From assembly GCA_022013685.1 (NCBI GenBank), contig JAKLPV010000114.1, positions 1 to 56,530 on the forward strand: a stretch of DNA of 56,530 nucleotides. The letters run 5' to 3'. The notes below the pieces were generated by a model that did not search any database, was not told where the DNA came from, and saw nothing but the letters and a program-made list of their open reading frames with translations. This document shows positions 8,304 to 16,147 of this stretch, one piece after another. Origin of the DNA: Anaerolineae bacterium (GTDB taxonomy: Bacteria > Chloroflexota > Anaerolineae > Anaerolineales > Villigracilaceae). A program made the position numbers and the translations under genes. How positions within the stretch are numbered: position 1 is the stretch's first letter; each line of letters starts with the position of its first letter.

Positions 8304-10361
8304 TTACTCTTTGTACATGGGGTAGTAGTAGAACCCGGAGAAAATCGGGTTGAGAACCACACCCTGTACCCAACGCTGCTCAAAGCCATGGCTGGTGGCC
8401 GTGGCCAGGAGAACGGTCGGGACCTGTTCGAAGTAGAGCGCATTGGCTTCTTCGTAGATCGCCTGGCGTTCGGCAAGATCGGTAGCAGCCACACCACGGT
8501 TCAGGATTTCGGAGAACTGGGCGCGCAGATCGGCGGGCAGCTTCTGGCGGCTGGCATAGGTGCCGAGCATGTAAGGTTGGTACCAGTTGTGCGGGTCGTG
8601 AATATCTTCGACCCAGCCGCTGGTGAAGTAGGGGGCTTCCGAAGCGCGCAGGGTGCGCAGGAAGGTCGGCCAGGGCAGGCCAACGGTTTCGATCACAAAC
8701 AGATCGTTGACTTCGGCCATGTTGGCAGCCAGGATTTCAGAGATGATCTGGCGGGAAGTATTGCCCTGGTTGTAGAGCGCCTGCAGGCGGAAACCGGTTG
8801 TCCAGAGATCGCCTTCTTCATCTTCGCCAGCGGGGATGCCATCTTTGTCGAGGTCGGCCAGCTTGAAGTATTCAGTAGCTTTTTCAAGATCAAAGGTATA
8901 GACGGGGGCATCGCCCTCGTAGCCGGCCATACCCTGACGGGCAAGCACAGGCTGCTGGACAGCTTCGCCATCGAAGACATCGCCGATGTAGGTATCCCAG
9001 TCAAAGGCATAGGCAAAGCCCTTGCGCACATTGACATCAGAGAAGAAGTCGAGCGGGATACCATTGCCATCCAACTGGCCGGAACCAACATAGTTGGAGG
9101 TTTCGGCAATATTGAAAGTCATGAACAGATCCTGGCTGGCCAGGGAGGGGCGGCCAATATACAGGCGCATCGATCCGCCAAGGCCAGCTTCGCCACCGGC
9201 GCAGGGGATGAATTTATCAGCGCCTTGCTGTTTGTTATCGTACTCGCAAACCGTCTGGGGAGCAGCATAAGTGCCAGCATCCAGGTCATAGACGCGTACT
9301 TCACCGACCATCTCATCCACCTGGGAGCGGTTTTCAGCCGGGACAGTAACGATATCAGCGTCGCCAGCCTGAAGCATGGCAAAGCGGGTACCCCACTCGT
9401 CAATGGACTTGATAACGATGCGTTCGAGTTTGGCGGGTTCACGCCAATAGTTGTCGTTACGGACGAGGACAAGTTCTTCGCCCTGGGTCCAGTGGTCGAG
9501 TTTGAACGCACCGGTACCATTCGCAATGGTGGTCAGCGGGTCACTTTCGGAAGGAACGGCATAGTAATTCTGCCAGGTGGCGCAATCGCCATCCCAAGCG
9601 CCATTCGAAGCAGCCCAATCTTTATCCAGAACGGAGCCCCAGCCCTGGGCGATGGTGGCGATGAACGGTCCCCAAGACTGCGCAAGAGTCATGGTAACGG
9701 TGCCAGCGGCATCATCAGCAACGATCAGGCTGGTGACTTTTTCGCAGGCAGCCAGCAGCAAAGCCGGGTCAGCAGCAGCCAGGGCTTCGCCATCATCGGC
9801 CAAAGCGCCAGTGTCGTCAACCAACAGGGAGACATCATCCATGCCGATGCCAAAGAACGGCTCAGCCAACAGCCACTGCGGGCCACTGTAACCACCGTAG
9901 AGCAAGCCACGTTGGAAGGAGTAGGCCACATCCGAAGCGGTCATGTCTGCGCCATCGTGGAATTGAACACCGGAGCGGATCTTGAAGGTGTAGACCGTGC
10001 CGTCATCCGAAATTTCCCAGGATTCGGCCAACTGGGGCACGAATTTATCGGTGGCTTCGCCATCGTAGAAGACCAGGGTTTCGTAGACGTTCTGGATGAT
10101 CTCGCCACCAGCGGTTTCATACGCCAGGGCGGGGTCGAGGGTTTCCGGCTCGCCGATGGTCGCAATCATCAGGGTGGTGGGATCAGCAGAATTGTATCCC
10201 ATGGGGGCTTCAGCAGCTGGCGCTTCAGCAGCGGGGGCTTCAGCAGCGGGGGCTTCGGCAGCGGGGGCTTCGGCGGCGGGCGCTTCGACAGCGGGGGCAC
10301 AGGCAGCCAGCACCATGCTGACTACGACGAGCAAACTAAGTAGTGCAAAAAGCTTACGCAT
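8304..10361 (-). CDS. dppE: Peptide ABC transporter substrate-binding lipoprotein (family 5)
   Basis: A lipoprotein of 685 residues of the SBP_bac_5 (DppA/OppA) family. The lipobox LAAC near residue 20 is followed by a low-complexity linker of EAPAA repeats, then a family-5 binding domain beginning at NSADPTTLMIATIGEPETLDPALAYETAG. It should be anchored on the outer face of the membrane and deliver peptides to DppBC. The ATG at 10361 is preferred because GAGGAGAAG lies 6 bases upstream; the longer GTG start at 10376 would place the Shine-Dalgarno inside the coding region. It lies 97 bases after dppF, with an isolated Shine-Dalgarno-like sequence in the gap. At this length it is longer than E. 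coli DppA, with inserts in the second half. Confidence 0.92.
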   Translation of the reverse strand: MRKLFALLSLLVVVSMVLAACAPAVEAPAAEAPAAEAPAAEAPAAEAPAAEAPMGYNSADPTTLMIATIGEPETLDPALAYETAGGEIIQNVYETLVFYDGEATDKFVPQLAESWEISDDGTVYTFKIRSGVQFHDGADMTASDVAYSFQRGLLYGGYSGPQWLLAEPFFGIGMDDVSLLVDDTGALADDGEALAAADPALLLAACEKVTSLIVADDAAGTVTMTLAQSWGPFIATIAQGWGSVLDKDWAASNGAWDGDCATWQNYYAVPSESDPLTTIANGTGAFKLDHWTQGEELVLVRNDNYWREPAKLERIVIKSIDEWGTRFAMLQAGDADIVTVPAENRSQVDEMVGEVRVYDLDAGTYAAPQTVCEYDNKQQGADKFIPCAGGEAGLGGSMRLYIGRPSLASQDLFMTFNIAETSNYVGSGQLDGNGIPLDFFSDVNVRKGFAYAFDWDTYIGDVFDGEAVQQPVLARQGMAGYEGDAPVYTFDLEKATEYFKLADLDKDGIPAGEDEEGDLWTTGFRLQALYNQGNTSRQIISEILAANMAEVNDLFVIETVGLPWPTFLRTLRASEAPYFTSGWVEDIHDPHNWYQPYMLGTYASRQKLPADLRAQFSEILNRGVAATDLAERQAIYEEANALYFEQVPTVLLATATSHGFEQRWVQGVVLNPIFSGFYYYPMYKE
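10205..10296 (-). repeat. 15-bp tandem repeat encoding an EAPAA linker
   Basis: About six imperfect copies of a 15-bp unit encode consecutive EAPAA pentapeptides just after the lipobox cysteine. The linker is a flexible tether between lipid anchor and binding domain. The copies differ mainly at third codon positions, so copy number may vary between strains. Confidence 0.85.
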
Positions 10362-10458
10362 ATATCTTCTCCTCACATTGAATCAAACTTGGATACGGGT
10401 ACTTCTATTAAAACGAACGCAGAATATCCGCTCGATTTAACCACCTCCTTTGGCTCTG

Positions 10459-11445
10459 TTAATTAACCTTGTGACAGGCCACAAAATGGCCTGGTTTCAC
10501 CTCGCGAAATTCGGGCTGGCTGAGATCGCACAAACCGATCTCAGCAATCGGACAACGGGTACGGAAACGGCAACCCGAGGGCGGGTTGGCCGGAGAAGGC
10601 ACATCACCTTGCAAAATAACGCGGCTTCTCTGCTCTTCCAAAATTGGATCCGGGATGGGAACCGCCGAAAGAAGAGCCTGGCTATAGGGGTGCAATGGTT
10701 CATGGTAAAGGGTATTGCGATCTGCCAATTCGACAAAAACCCCCAGATACATAACCGCAATCCGGTTTGATATATGTCGCACCATCGAAAGATCGTGGGC
10801 AATAAACATATAGGTCAGATTAAATTGTTTTTGCAGTTCTTCAAGAAGATTGACAACCTGGGCCTGGATGGAAACATCCAGCGCCGAAATGGGTTCATCA
10901 CAAATAATAAAGGAGGGTTGCAGCGCAAGAGCGCGGGCGATACCGATGCGCTGGCGTTGACCGCCAGAGAACTCATGCGGATAGCGAGATGAAAAAGAGG
11001 GGTTAAGGTTCACTTTATCGAGCAAATCCTTGACCCGCTCCTCAATTTCTCGACCGCTTGCCATATTATGCACCATGAGCGGCTCACCAACAATTTCGCC
11101 TACCGTCATGCGCGGATTCAAACTGGCATAAGGATCCTGGAAAATCATTTGTATCTTGCGACGCATCTGGCGCATTTCTTCTGCTTTTATATGGACCAAG
11201 TCCACCCCATCAAACACCACGCTGCCAGCGGTCGGTTTATAAAGTTGCAGGATGGTGCGTCCAGCAGTGGATTTTCCACAACCCGACTCACCCACCAACC
11301 CAAGCGTTTCACCCTGATAGACATCAAAAGTGATTCCGTCCACAGCGCGAACAGCGCCTACCTGGCGCTGGAAGACCCCGCGAAAAATGGGAAAATGCTT
11401 TTTAAGATCACGAACCTGGAGAAGAATTTTCTGGTCTGCAGACAT
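10459..11445 (-). CDS. dppF: Peptide ABC transporter ATP-binding protein, DppF/OppF type
   Basis: About 328 residues with Walker [10 protein letters not shown], signature [15 protein letters not shown], Walker [13 protein letters not shown], a switch histidine in FIAHDLSMV, and the C-terminal oligo_HPY region with [10 protein letters not shown] and the late cysteine HFVACHKVN. In oligopeptide transporters such cysteines can hold an iron-sulfur cluster. The ATG at 11445 shares its A with the TAA stop of dppD (TAATG), which is strong evidence for translational coupling; the longer reading frame to 11574 only runs into dppD. It forms the ATPase heterodimer with DppD. Confidence 0.94.
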   Translation of the reverse strand: MSADQKILLQVRDLKKHFPIFRGVFQRQVGAVRAVDGITFDVYQGETLGLVGESGCGKSTAGRTILQLYKPTAGSVVFDGVDLVHIKAEEMRQMRRKIQMIFQDPYASLNPRMTVGEIVGEPLMVHNMASGREIEERVKDLLDKVNLNPSFSSRYPHEFSGGQRQRIGIARALALQPSFIICDEPISALDVSIQAQVVNLLEELQKQFNLTYMFIAHDLSMVRHISNRIAVMYLGVFVELADRNTLYHEPLHPYSQALLSAVPIPDPILEEQRSRVILQGDVPSPANPPSGCRFRTRCPIAEIGLCDLSQPEFREVKPGHFVACHKVN

Positions 11446-12434
11446 TAGCGCGCCTTCCCGGTTTTGACATCCACCCAGCAAGCCACACGATGCTCGGGAG
11501 AAACTTCGGTCAACGTGGGGTTTTCCTTCCAACATCGATCCATCACCCACTTGCAACGTGGCGCAAAGGGACAAACTTCGGGTTTTCGATAAAGAACAGG
11601 GGGCATCCCTTCAATAGAGTACAAACGCTGGTGCTCGTCACTATCGATACGCGGCAAACTTCCCAAAAGCCCAATGGTATAGGGATGGCTGGGGTTTGCA
11701 TAAAGGTCTTTTACCGGGGATTCTTCAATAATAAAACCGCCATACATCACCAGCACACGCTTAGCCAGGTTGGCCACGACCCCCAGGTCGTGCGTGATCC
11801 AGATGACGGTCATACCGAGTTCGTCGCGCAGGCGCTTGACCAAATCGGTGATCTGGGCCTGGATGGTTACATCCAGCGCCGTAGTAGGTTCATCGGCGAT
11901 CAGGATTTGCGGACTACAGGAAAGCGCCATCGCAATCATTACCCGCTGGCGCATACCGCCTGAGTACTGGTGTGGATAATCTTTTAATCTGTCTTTTGCG
12001 TTTGGGATTCCGACCATTTCAAGCAATTCGGCGGCCCGGTCGCTGGCCTGTTTCTTGTTCATACCCAGATGGAGTATGAGTGGCTCTTCCAACTGGCGAC
12101 CAATCGTCAACACCGGGTTGAGAGAGGTCATCGGATCCTGAAAAATCATGCTTATCTGAGCGCCGCGGACATGGCGAAGCTCCTCGCGGGGCATTTGGAG
12201 CAGGTCGTGCCCGTTGAAAATTGCCTTACCTGCCGTAACTTTTCCGGGCGGCGAGGGGATCAGACCCAGCACCGAAAGCATGGTTACACTTTTTCCACAT
12301 CCACTTTCACCAACCACTCCGAGCGTTTCCCCCTCCTTTACTGCAAATGAGACCCCATTCACTGCATGAACAACACCGTCAGGCGTGCGGAACTGGGTTT
12401 CCAGTCCCTGAACATCGAGTAAGACATCAGGCAT
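11445..12434 (-). CDS. dppD: Peptide ABC transporter ATP-binding protein, DppD/OppD type
   Basis: A 329-residue ATPase and the first gene of the operon. It has Walker [11 protein letters not shown], signature [15 protein letters not shown], Walker [13 protein letters not shown], a switch histidine in WITHDLGVV, and an oligo_HPY C-terminus with [14 protein letters not shown]. The ATG at 12434 follows AAAGGA, and a promoter lies 66-95 bases upstream. It should energise peptide import together with DppF. Having both ATPase genes first, before the binding protein, differs from the Bacillus order. Confidence 0.94.
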   Translation of the reverse strand: MPDVLLDVQGLETQFRTPDGVVHAVNGVSFAVKEGETLGVVGESGCGKSVTMLSVLGLIPSPPGKVTAGKAIFNGHDLLQMPREELRHVRGAQISMIFQDPMTSLNPVLTIGRQLEEPLILHLGMNKKQASDRAAELLEMVGIPNAKDRLKDYPHQYSGGMRQRVMIAMALSCSPQILIADEPTTALDVTIQAQITDLVKRLRDELGMTVIWITHDLGVVANLAKRVLVMYGGFIIEESPVKDLYANPSHPYTIGLLGSLPRIDSDEHQRLYSIEGMPPVLYRKPEVCPFAPRCKWVMDRCWKENPTLTEVSPEHRVACWVDVKTGKAR

Positions 12435-12499
12435 CCGCGTATTCCTTTGTATTATGAATGGATATGCGCTATTAACCTAATATTAATAAACGCCAGTGA

Positions 12500-12529
12500 A
12501 TTATACACAACTTATCCCCAAAAAGTCAA
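12500..12529 (-). promoter_or_regulatory. Sigma-70-type promoter of the dpp/ykf operon
   Basis: On the minus strand TTGACT (12529-12524), an 18-base spacer and a perfect TATAAT (12505-12500) are seen, predicting a start near 12493 and a leader of about 60 bases before dppD. No other equally good promoter was seen between the ten genes, so the operon may be read from here. Confidence 0.7.
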
Positions 12530-12700
12530 ACAGACCCTGTTCCCGGGGGGTGATATTGTTCCGTATTTTTTCTACAAATGTAATATCGAGTTAGTGTAAA
12601 CAATGTGATAATAGCTTCTGAGCTTTCAAGATAAAACTCGAAGGGCTGGCAGCAACTATAGTAAAACAACTTGGCAACTTCTGAATCAAGGAGTCTTATC

Positions 12701-13448
12701 ATGTTTTTTCCCTCGGACTGGAATATTATCGCGATACTCTTTTACAGCGTTTTTGGCGTTTTTGCCATTCTGCTTGGGTTTTTGGATTACTTCGAACTGC
12801 TGGCTATGCGCTACAGCAAATTCCGCACCGAAAAGGGCGTACTGTCCCGCTTCGGCATGTTCGTGCTTTATTTTTTACGGGTCATCATCACCGCGACAAT
12901 TTTCGCCCTGCATTACCTGGCTTCAGCCAGCCTGACGCAATGGCTGGTCTACGCTGCCATCCTGGTTCATTTCGGCAAGCGTACCTATGAAGTCCTGTTC
13001 CTTCATAAATATTCCGGACCGATGCAGCCGTTTACCTTTGTGATAATCGTTATCACGTATGCCCTGATTGCCGGATTAATCAGCGCCCTTAACGTTCAGG
13101 CCGTTGCCACAATGGACGCCCTCTTCATCGTTGGGATTGTGTTTGTCGTTATCGGCGAGATCGGCAATTCTATCATCACAAACTACTGGCCGATTTGCGA
13201 AAACCGGCGACGGCTATCACATTCCGCGCGGCGGCTGGTTTGAAAAAGCAACCTGTCCGCACTACTTCTTCGAGCTGCTGGCCTGGCTCGGCATCTTGCT
13301 GCTCTCGCGCCATTTATTCACCCTGCTGGCTTTTATTGCCATGCTCGGTTACTTGAGCGCCCGCAGTATAAAAGCCCGCCAGTGGTACCGCCAGCGCTTT
13401 CCAGACTATCCGGCAGAGCGCAAGAACATGATTCCGTTCTTGTTTTGA
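12701..13448 (+). pseudogene. Steroid 5-alpha-reductase-like membrane protein gene with two frameshifts
   Basis: Three reading frames together spell one integral membrane protein of about 249 residues, related by motif to the 3-oxo-5-alpha-steroid 4-dehydrogenase / isoprenylcysteine methyltransferase superfamily. The first frame (12701-13170) gives several membrane helices up to VIGEIGN. The middle frame (13171-13200) gives YHHKLLADLRK. The third (from 13203) gives TGDGYHIPRGGWFEKATCPHYFFELLAWLG and a basic end, ARQWYRQRFPDYPAERKNMIPF. Each junction is explained by one missing base, near 13170 and in the A-run at 13200-13203. The ATG at 12701 follows AAGGAG. The gene may be a recent pseudogene, or the read may carry two indel errors. 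Substrate unknown. Confidence 0.72.
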
Positions 13449-13471
13449 TGCCCACAACGCTTATCCTTCTT

Positions 13472-13505
13472 ATGCGCCAGCCAAAAACTGGCGCATTTAT
13501 TTTTA
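13472..13505 (+). terminator. Rho-independent terminator after the reductase-like gene
   Basis: ATGCGCCAG and CTGGCGCAT form a 9-bp stem around a 7-base loop, followed by TTATTTTT. It separates this gene from the YeiH unit. Confidence 0.85.
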
Positions 13506-13615
13506 CAAAGAAACTGTCAGGTGGTCAGTGTATGGTTTGGTTGTATACTTTTAACATTGTCTGAAAAACAAATTTTTGGTTCTCTGATATTTGTCGTAAA
13601 GAAGGGAAGTGTTTT

Positions 13616-13753
13616 GTGCGCAAACATCAACCAAAGAAAAGCAAAAAACATCCCATCAATGAAGATTGGCTAGCGCTTGTTCTGGCCTTTTTCATCATCC
13701 TGCTCGCCAGCCTGGGCCTGCTTGGGCAAAATGGACTGAACATCGCTTTTTAA
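13616..13753 (+). CDS. 45-residue single-helix membrane miniprotein upstream of the YeiH-like gene
   Basis: GTG-initiated small gene preceded by GAAGGGA. The product has a strongly basic N-terminus (KHQPKKSKKHP), then NEDW, and one hydrophobic helix of about 20 residues ending in GLLGQNGLNIAF. The positive-inside rule predicts an N-terminus in the cytoplasm. It ends 19 bases before the YeiH-like transporter start. A TATACT -10-like hexamer at 13544-13549 could begin a two-gene transcript. I think the EDW-plus-helix pattern resembles the N-terminal extension of some longer YeiH relatives, but that is from memory and unchecked. It may be a transporter subunit. Confidence 0.6.
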   Translation: MRKHQPKKSKKHPINEDWLALVLAFFIILLASLGLLGQNGLNIAF

Positions 13754-13772
13754 TCGAAGGTAAAGAATAACC

Positions 13773-14864
13773 ATGCCCCATTCCAAAAAACACGAATCAC
13801 CCTTTATTTCCGCTCAACTGACAGCCCATTTAGCGGGCCTTGCAATCTCTCTGGTTCTGGCCTGGCTAGCCTGGCTGCTAACCCGTCAGGTTTATGAGCT
13901 GCAATTGCCCATGGGAATCCCCGGCAGGGCTGTGGAATACCCGCTATGGGGCGCAATTTTGGGTATCGCGGGCAATCTTGCTTTGAAGGCACTTAAAATT
14001 CGTGAATTCGTGCGGCCCGGAATCCGCACAGAGTTATTTTTAAAAATTGGGCTGGTATTACTGGGCGCAAGCATCAGCTTCAAAGTTCTGGTTTCTGCGG
14101 CCGGGGGCGCGGTGTTACAGGGTTTAATTATGATTACCAGTGTATTTTTCTTTGGCTGGTGGCTTTCGGGCAAATTTGGCCTGGACGAAAAACTGCGCGC
14201 AGTGATGTCCACCGCCCTGGCAGTCTGCGGCGTTTCCGCGGCGATTGCCGCAGCCGGATCAGTGGTCGCAAAGAAGGAACAAGTCGCCTACGTCACCACC
14301 CTGGTCATTTTGGTCGCGCTGCCGCTGATGGTAATCACGCCGCTTGTGGCAACCTGGCTCGGTCTACCGCAGGATGTGGCCGGAGCATGGTTTGGCGGAA
14401 ACATCGACACGACAGCCGCGGTAGTCGGCGCAGGCACGATCTACGGCGAACAGGCTCAAACGATCGCCTCGATTGTCAAAGCGACCCAAAACGCTTTCAT
14501 CGGACTGGTAACCTTTTTTCTGGCTTTTTATTTTGCCACCGTGGTTGAGCGCAAGCCGGACGAACGCCCCAGCCTTAGCTTGATCTGGAAGCGTTTTCCG
14601 AAATTCGTGCTCGGATTTGTGCTTGCCTCCGTTTTATACACTCTCGGTTGGATCGACGGCGGCAGGGGAACCACCATTGAAGCCATCAAAAACTGGGCCT
14701 TTCTGTTGGCCTTTGTGTGTATGGGCATGGAGCTCTCAACCAGCCAGTTAAAAGAAATGGGCTGGCCTCCTGTCATTGTCTTTCTGTTGGTTACATTATT
14801 TAACACGGTCATGGCCCTGGCTGTAGCCTGGTTGATATTTGGGATACTCTGGCCGATCGGCTGA
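13773..14864 (+). CDS. yeiH: YeiH/UPF0324-family putative anion (sulfate) exporter
   Basis: A 363-residue polytopic membrane protein with about ten hydrophobic segments. Family features are the early GRAVEYPLWGAILGIAGNLAL, RTELFLKIGLVLLGASISF, MSTALAVCGVSAAIAAAGSV and WFGGNIDTTAAVVGAGTIYGE. The family is annotated as a putative sulfate exporter from limited evidence, so the transported anion is uncertain. It lies 19 bases after the 45-residue gene and 23 before a receiver gene. Confidence 0.85.
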   Translation: MPHSKKHESPFISAQLTAHLAGLAISLVLAWLAWLLTRQVYELQLPMGIPGRAVEYPLWGAILGIAGNLALKALKIREFVRPGIRTELFLKIGLVLLGASISFKVLVSAAGGAVLQGLIMITSVFFFGWWLSGKFGLDEKLRAVMSTALAVCGVSAAIAAAGSVVAKKEQVAYVTTLVILVALPLMVITPLVATWLGLPQDVAGAWFGGNIDTTAAVVGAGTIYGEQAQTIASIVKATQNAFIGLVTFFLAFYFATVVERKPDERPSLSLIWKRFPKFVLGFVLASVLYTLGWIDGGRGTTIEAIKNWAFLLAFVCMGMELSTSQLKEMGWPPVIVFLLVTLFNTVMALAVAWLIFGILWPIG

Positions 14865-14887
14865 TTTTCTACTCGCGGAGTTTACTG

Positions 14888-15253
14888 ATGAAAAAAATCT
14901 TGATGGTGGAAGATATTCCCGATAATGCTGAACTGGCACGTAAAGTATTACTTTCAGCCGGCTACCAGGTTACTCACGCTTCTGACGCGGAAACCGGGCT
15001 GGAAATGGCCCTGGCGGAGCACCCCGACCTGATCTTACTCGACCTGGGCCTTCCCGATTATGACGGTCAAACGCTGGCGGGTTGGTTACGCGCCGAAGCG
15101 GAAACCGCCCAAATTCCTATCGTCGTTTTTACAGCCTGGCCCGAAGAAACTGCCCGTAGTATGGCCGAAAGCTATAGCTGTGATGGATACATCAGCAAAC
15201 CCCTGTTGAAAGTCAATCAATTCCTCGTCCAAATCGCTTCATTTTTGAAATAG
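14888..15253 (+). CDS. Single-domain response regulator (CheY-like)
   Basis: A 121-residue receiver with no output domain. It has the acidic patch near residue 8 (VEDIP), the phosphoacceptor aspartate in LILLDLGLPDYDG near residue 54, threonine in VVFTAW and lysine in YISKPL. DIPDNAEL resembles DivK-type receivers that relay phosphate or bind kinases. It starts an apparent operon with an acetyltransferase, a histidine kinase and an OmpR-type regulator, with gaps of 8 and 7 bases. Partner kinase is probably the product at 16148-18781. Confidence 0.9.
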   Translation: MKKILMVEDIPDNAELARKVLLSAGYQVTHASDAETGLEMALAEHPDLILLDLGLPDYDGQTLAGWLRAEAETAQIPIVVFTAWPEETARSMAESYSCDGYISKPLLKVNQFLVQIASFLK

Positions 15254-15261
15254 CCATCAAC

Positions 15262-16140
15262 ATGACAGACAATTCGATACTGCTCATCCCCGCCAGCCAG
15301 TTCACCATCGACCAGCTTGTTGCAATTTACAACCAAACCCGTGTTGATTACATGGTTCCCATGCCGATGAACGCAGCGCGGCTCGAAGAATATATTCGCA
15401 CTTACGACGTGGACTTGGATCACTCCCTGGTTGCCACTCACCACGGTGACATGCTCGGCGTAGCCATGCTCGGCCTGCGCGCCGACCGGGCCTGGATAAC
15501 ACGACTGGGGGTCATTCCTGATACGCGGCGACGCGGTACGGGTCTGGCCCTGATGAACGGGTTGCTGAAACAAGCTGAAAACCTGAAAATAAGCTTTTCA
15601 ATGCTCGAAGTGATCAAAAACAATGTCCCCGCCCAGCAACTGTTCCTAAAGTTGGGCTTTTACGAAGTCGGAGAGCTTCTGGTCCTGCGCCGTTCGCCAA
15701 CCGTACCACCACCTGATCCCATCGTTGCAGATGCCAGACGTTTACAACGCGCCGAAGCGCTCGACCTGGTTGGACGCTATCGCGGCACCCAACCCTGGAC
15801 AAACCAGTCCGAATCGCTTTTCAACGCCCAGGATGTTTCAGGGCTGCGGCTGACGCTTGCCGACGGCAGCGAAGGCTGGTTAGTATACCAACGACAAAAA
15901 TTCACCCTAACTCGTTTTGCCTACAAAACCGAAACAGGTGATCCGGTAACAATGGCCTGGGCATTCCTAAGCCATCTGCACCACCATTTCCTGCGCCTGG
16001 TTACACAACTTGAAAACATCCAGGTCATCGACCCGCATCTGCCCGCGTTTTATCAAATGGGATATATCGAATCTTTTCGACGCATCGAAATGTGGCGCGG
16101 CAGCGTGCCCGGAACACTAAGACTGTCTTCACAGGGATAA
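15262..16140 (+). CDS. GNAT-family acetyltransferase
   Basis: A 292-residue protein whose residues of about 55-140 form an acetyl-CoA-binding GNAT domain: LGVIPDTRRRGTGLALMNGLL matches the pyrophosphate-binding R/Q-x-x-G-x-G/A motif and NVPAQQLFLKLGFYEVGELLVLRR the end of the fold. The C-terminal 140 residues are not clearly recognisable; GNAT-like proteins of this length can hold a second, degenerate acetyltransferase half. Its place between a receiver and a kinase gene suggests a role tied to the same signal, but no substrate can be named. Confidence 0.8.
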   Translation: MTDNSILLIPASQFTIDQLVAIYNQTRVDYMVPMPMNAARLEEYIRTYDVDLDHSLVATHHGDMLGVAMLGLRADRAWITRLGVIPDTRRRGTGLALMNGLLKQAENLKISFSMLEVIKNNVPAQQLFLKLGFYEVGELLVLRRSPTVPPPDPIVADARRLQRAEALDLVGRYRGTQPWTNQSESLFNAQDVSGLRLTLADGSEGWLVYQRQKFTLTRFAYKTETGDPVTMAWAFLSHLHHHFLRLVTQLENIQVIDPHLPAFYQMGYIESFRRIEMWRGSVPGTLRLSSQG

Positions 16141-16147
16141 ATCAGAA

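Noticed and set aside
10205..10296. Tandem 15-bp repeats as a possible CRISPR or regulatory repeat
   Set aside because: There are no unique spacers, and the repeats encode an in-frame EAPAA linker after a lipobox.
8199..10343. Long plus-strand open frame of about 714 codons
   Set aside because: It lies opposite the peptide-binding lipoprotein gene, has a skewed glycine/aspartate composition and shows no domain or ribosome site. It is a shadow of third-codon bias in the real gene.
11446..11574. Longer N-terminus for DppF
   Set aside because: The extra 43 residues are the dppD 3' end in another frame. The ATG at 11445 overlaps the dppD stop as TAATG and begins the conserved protein.
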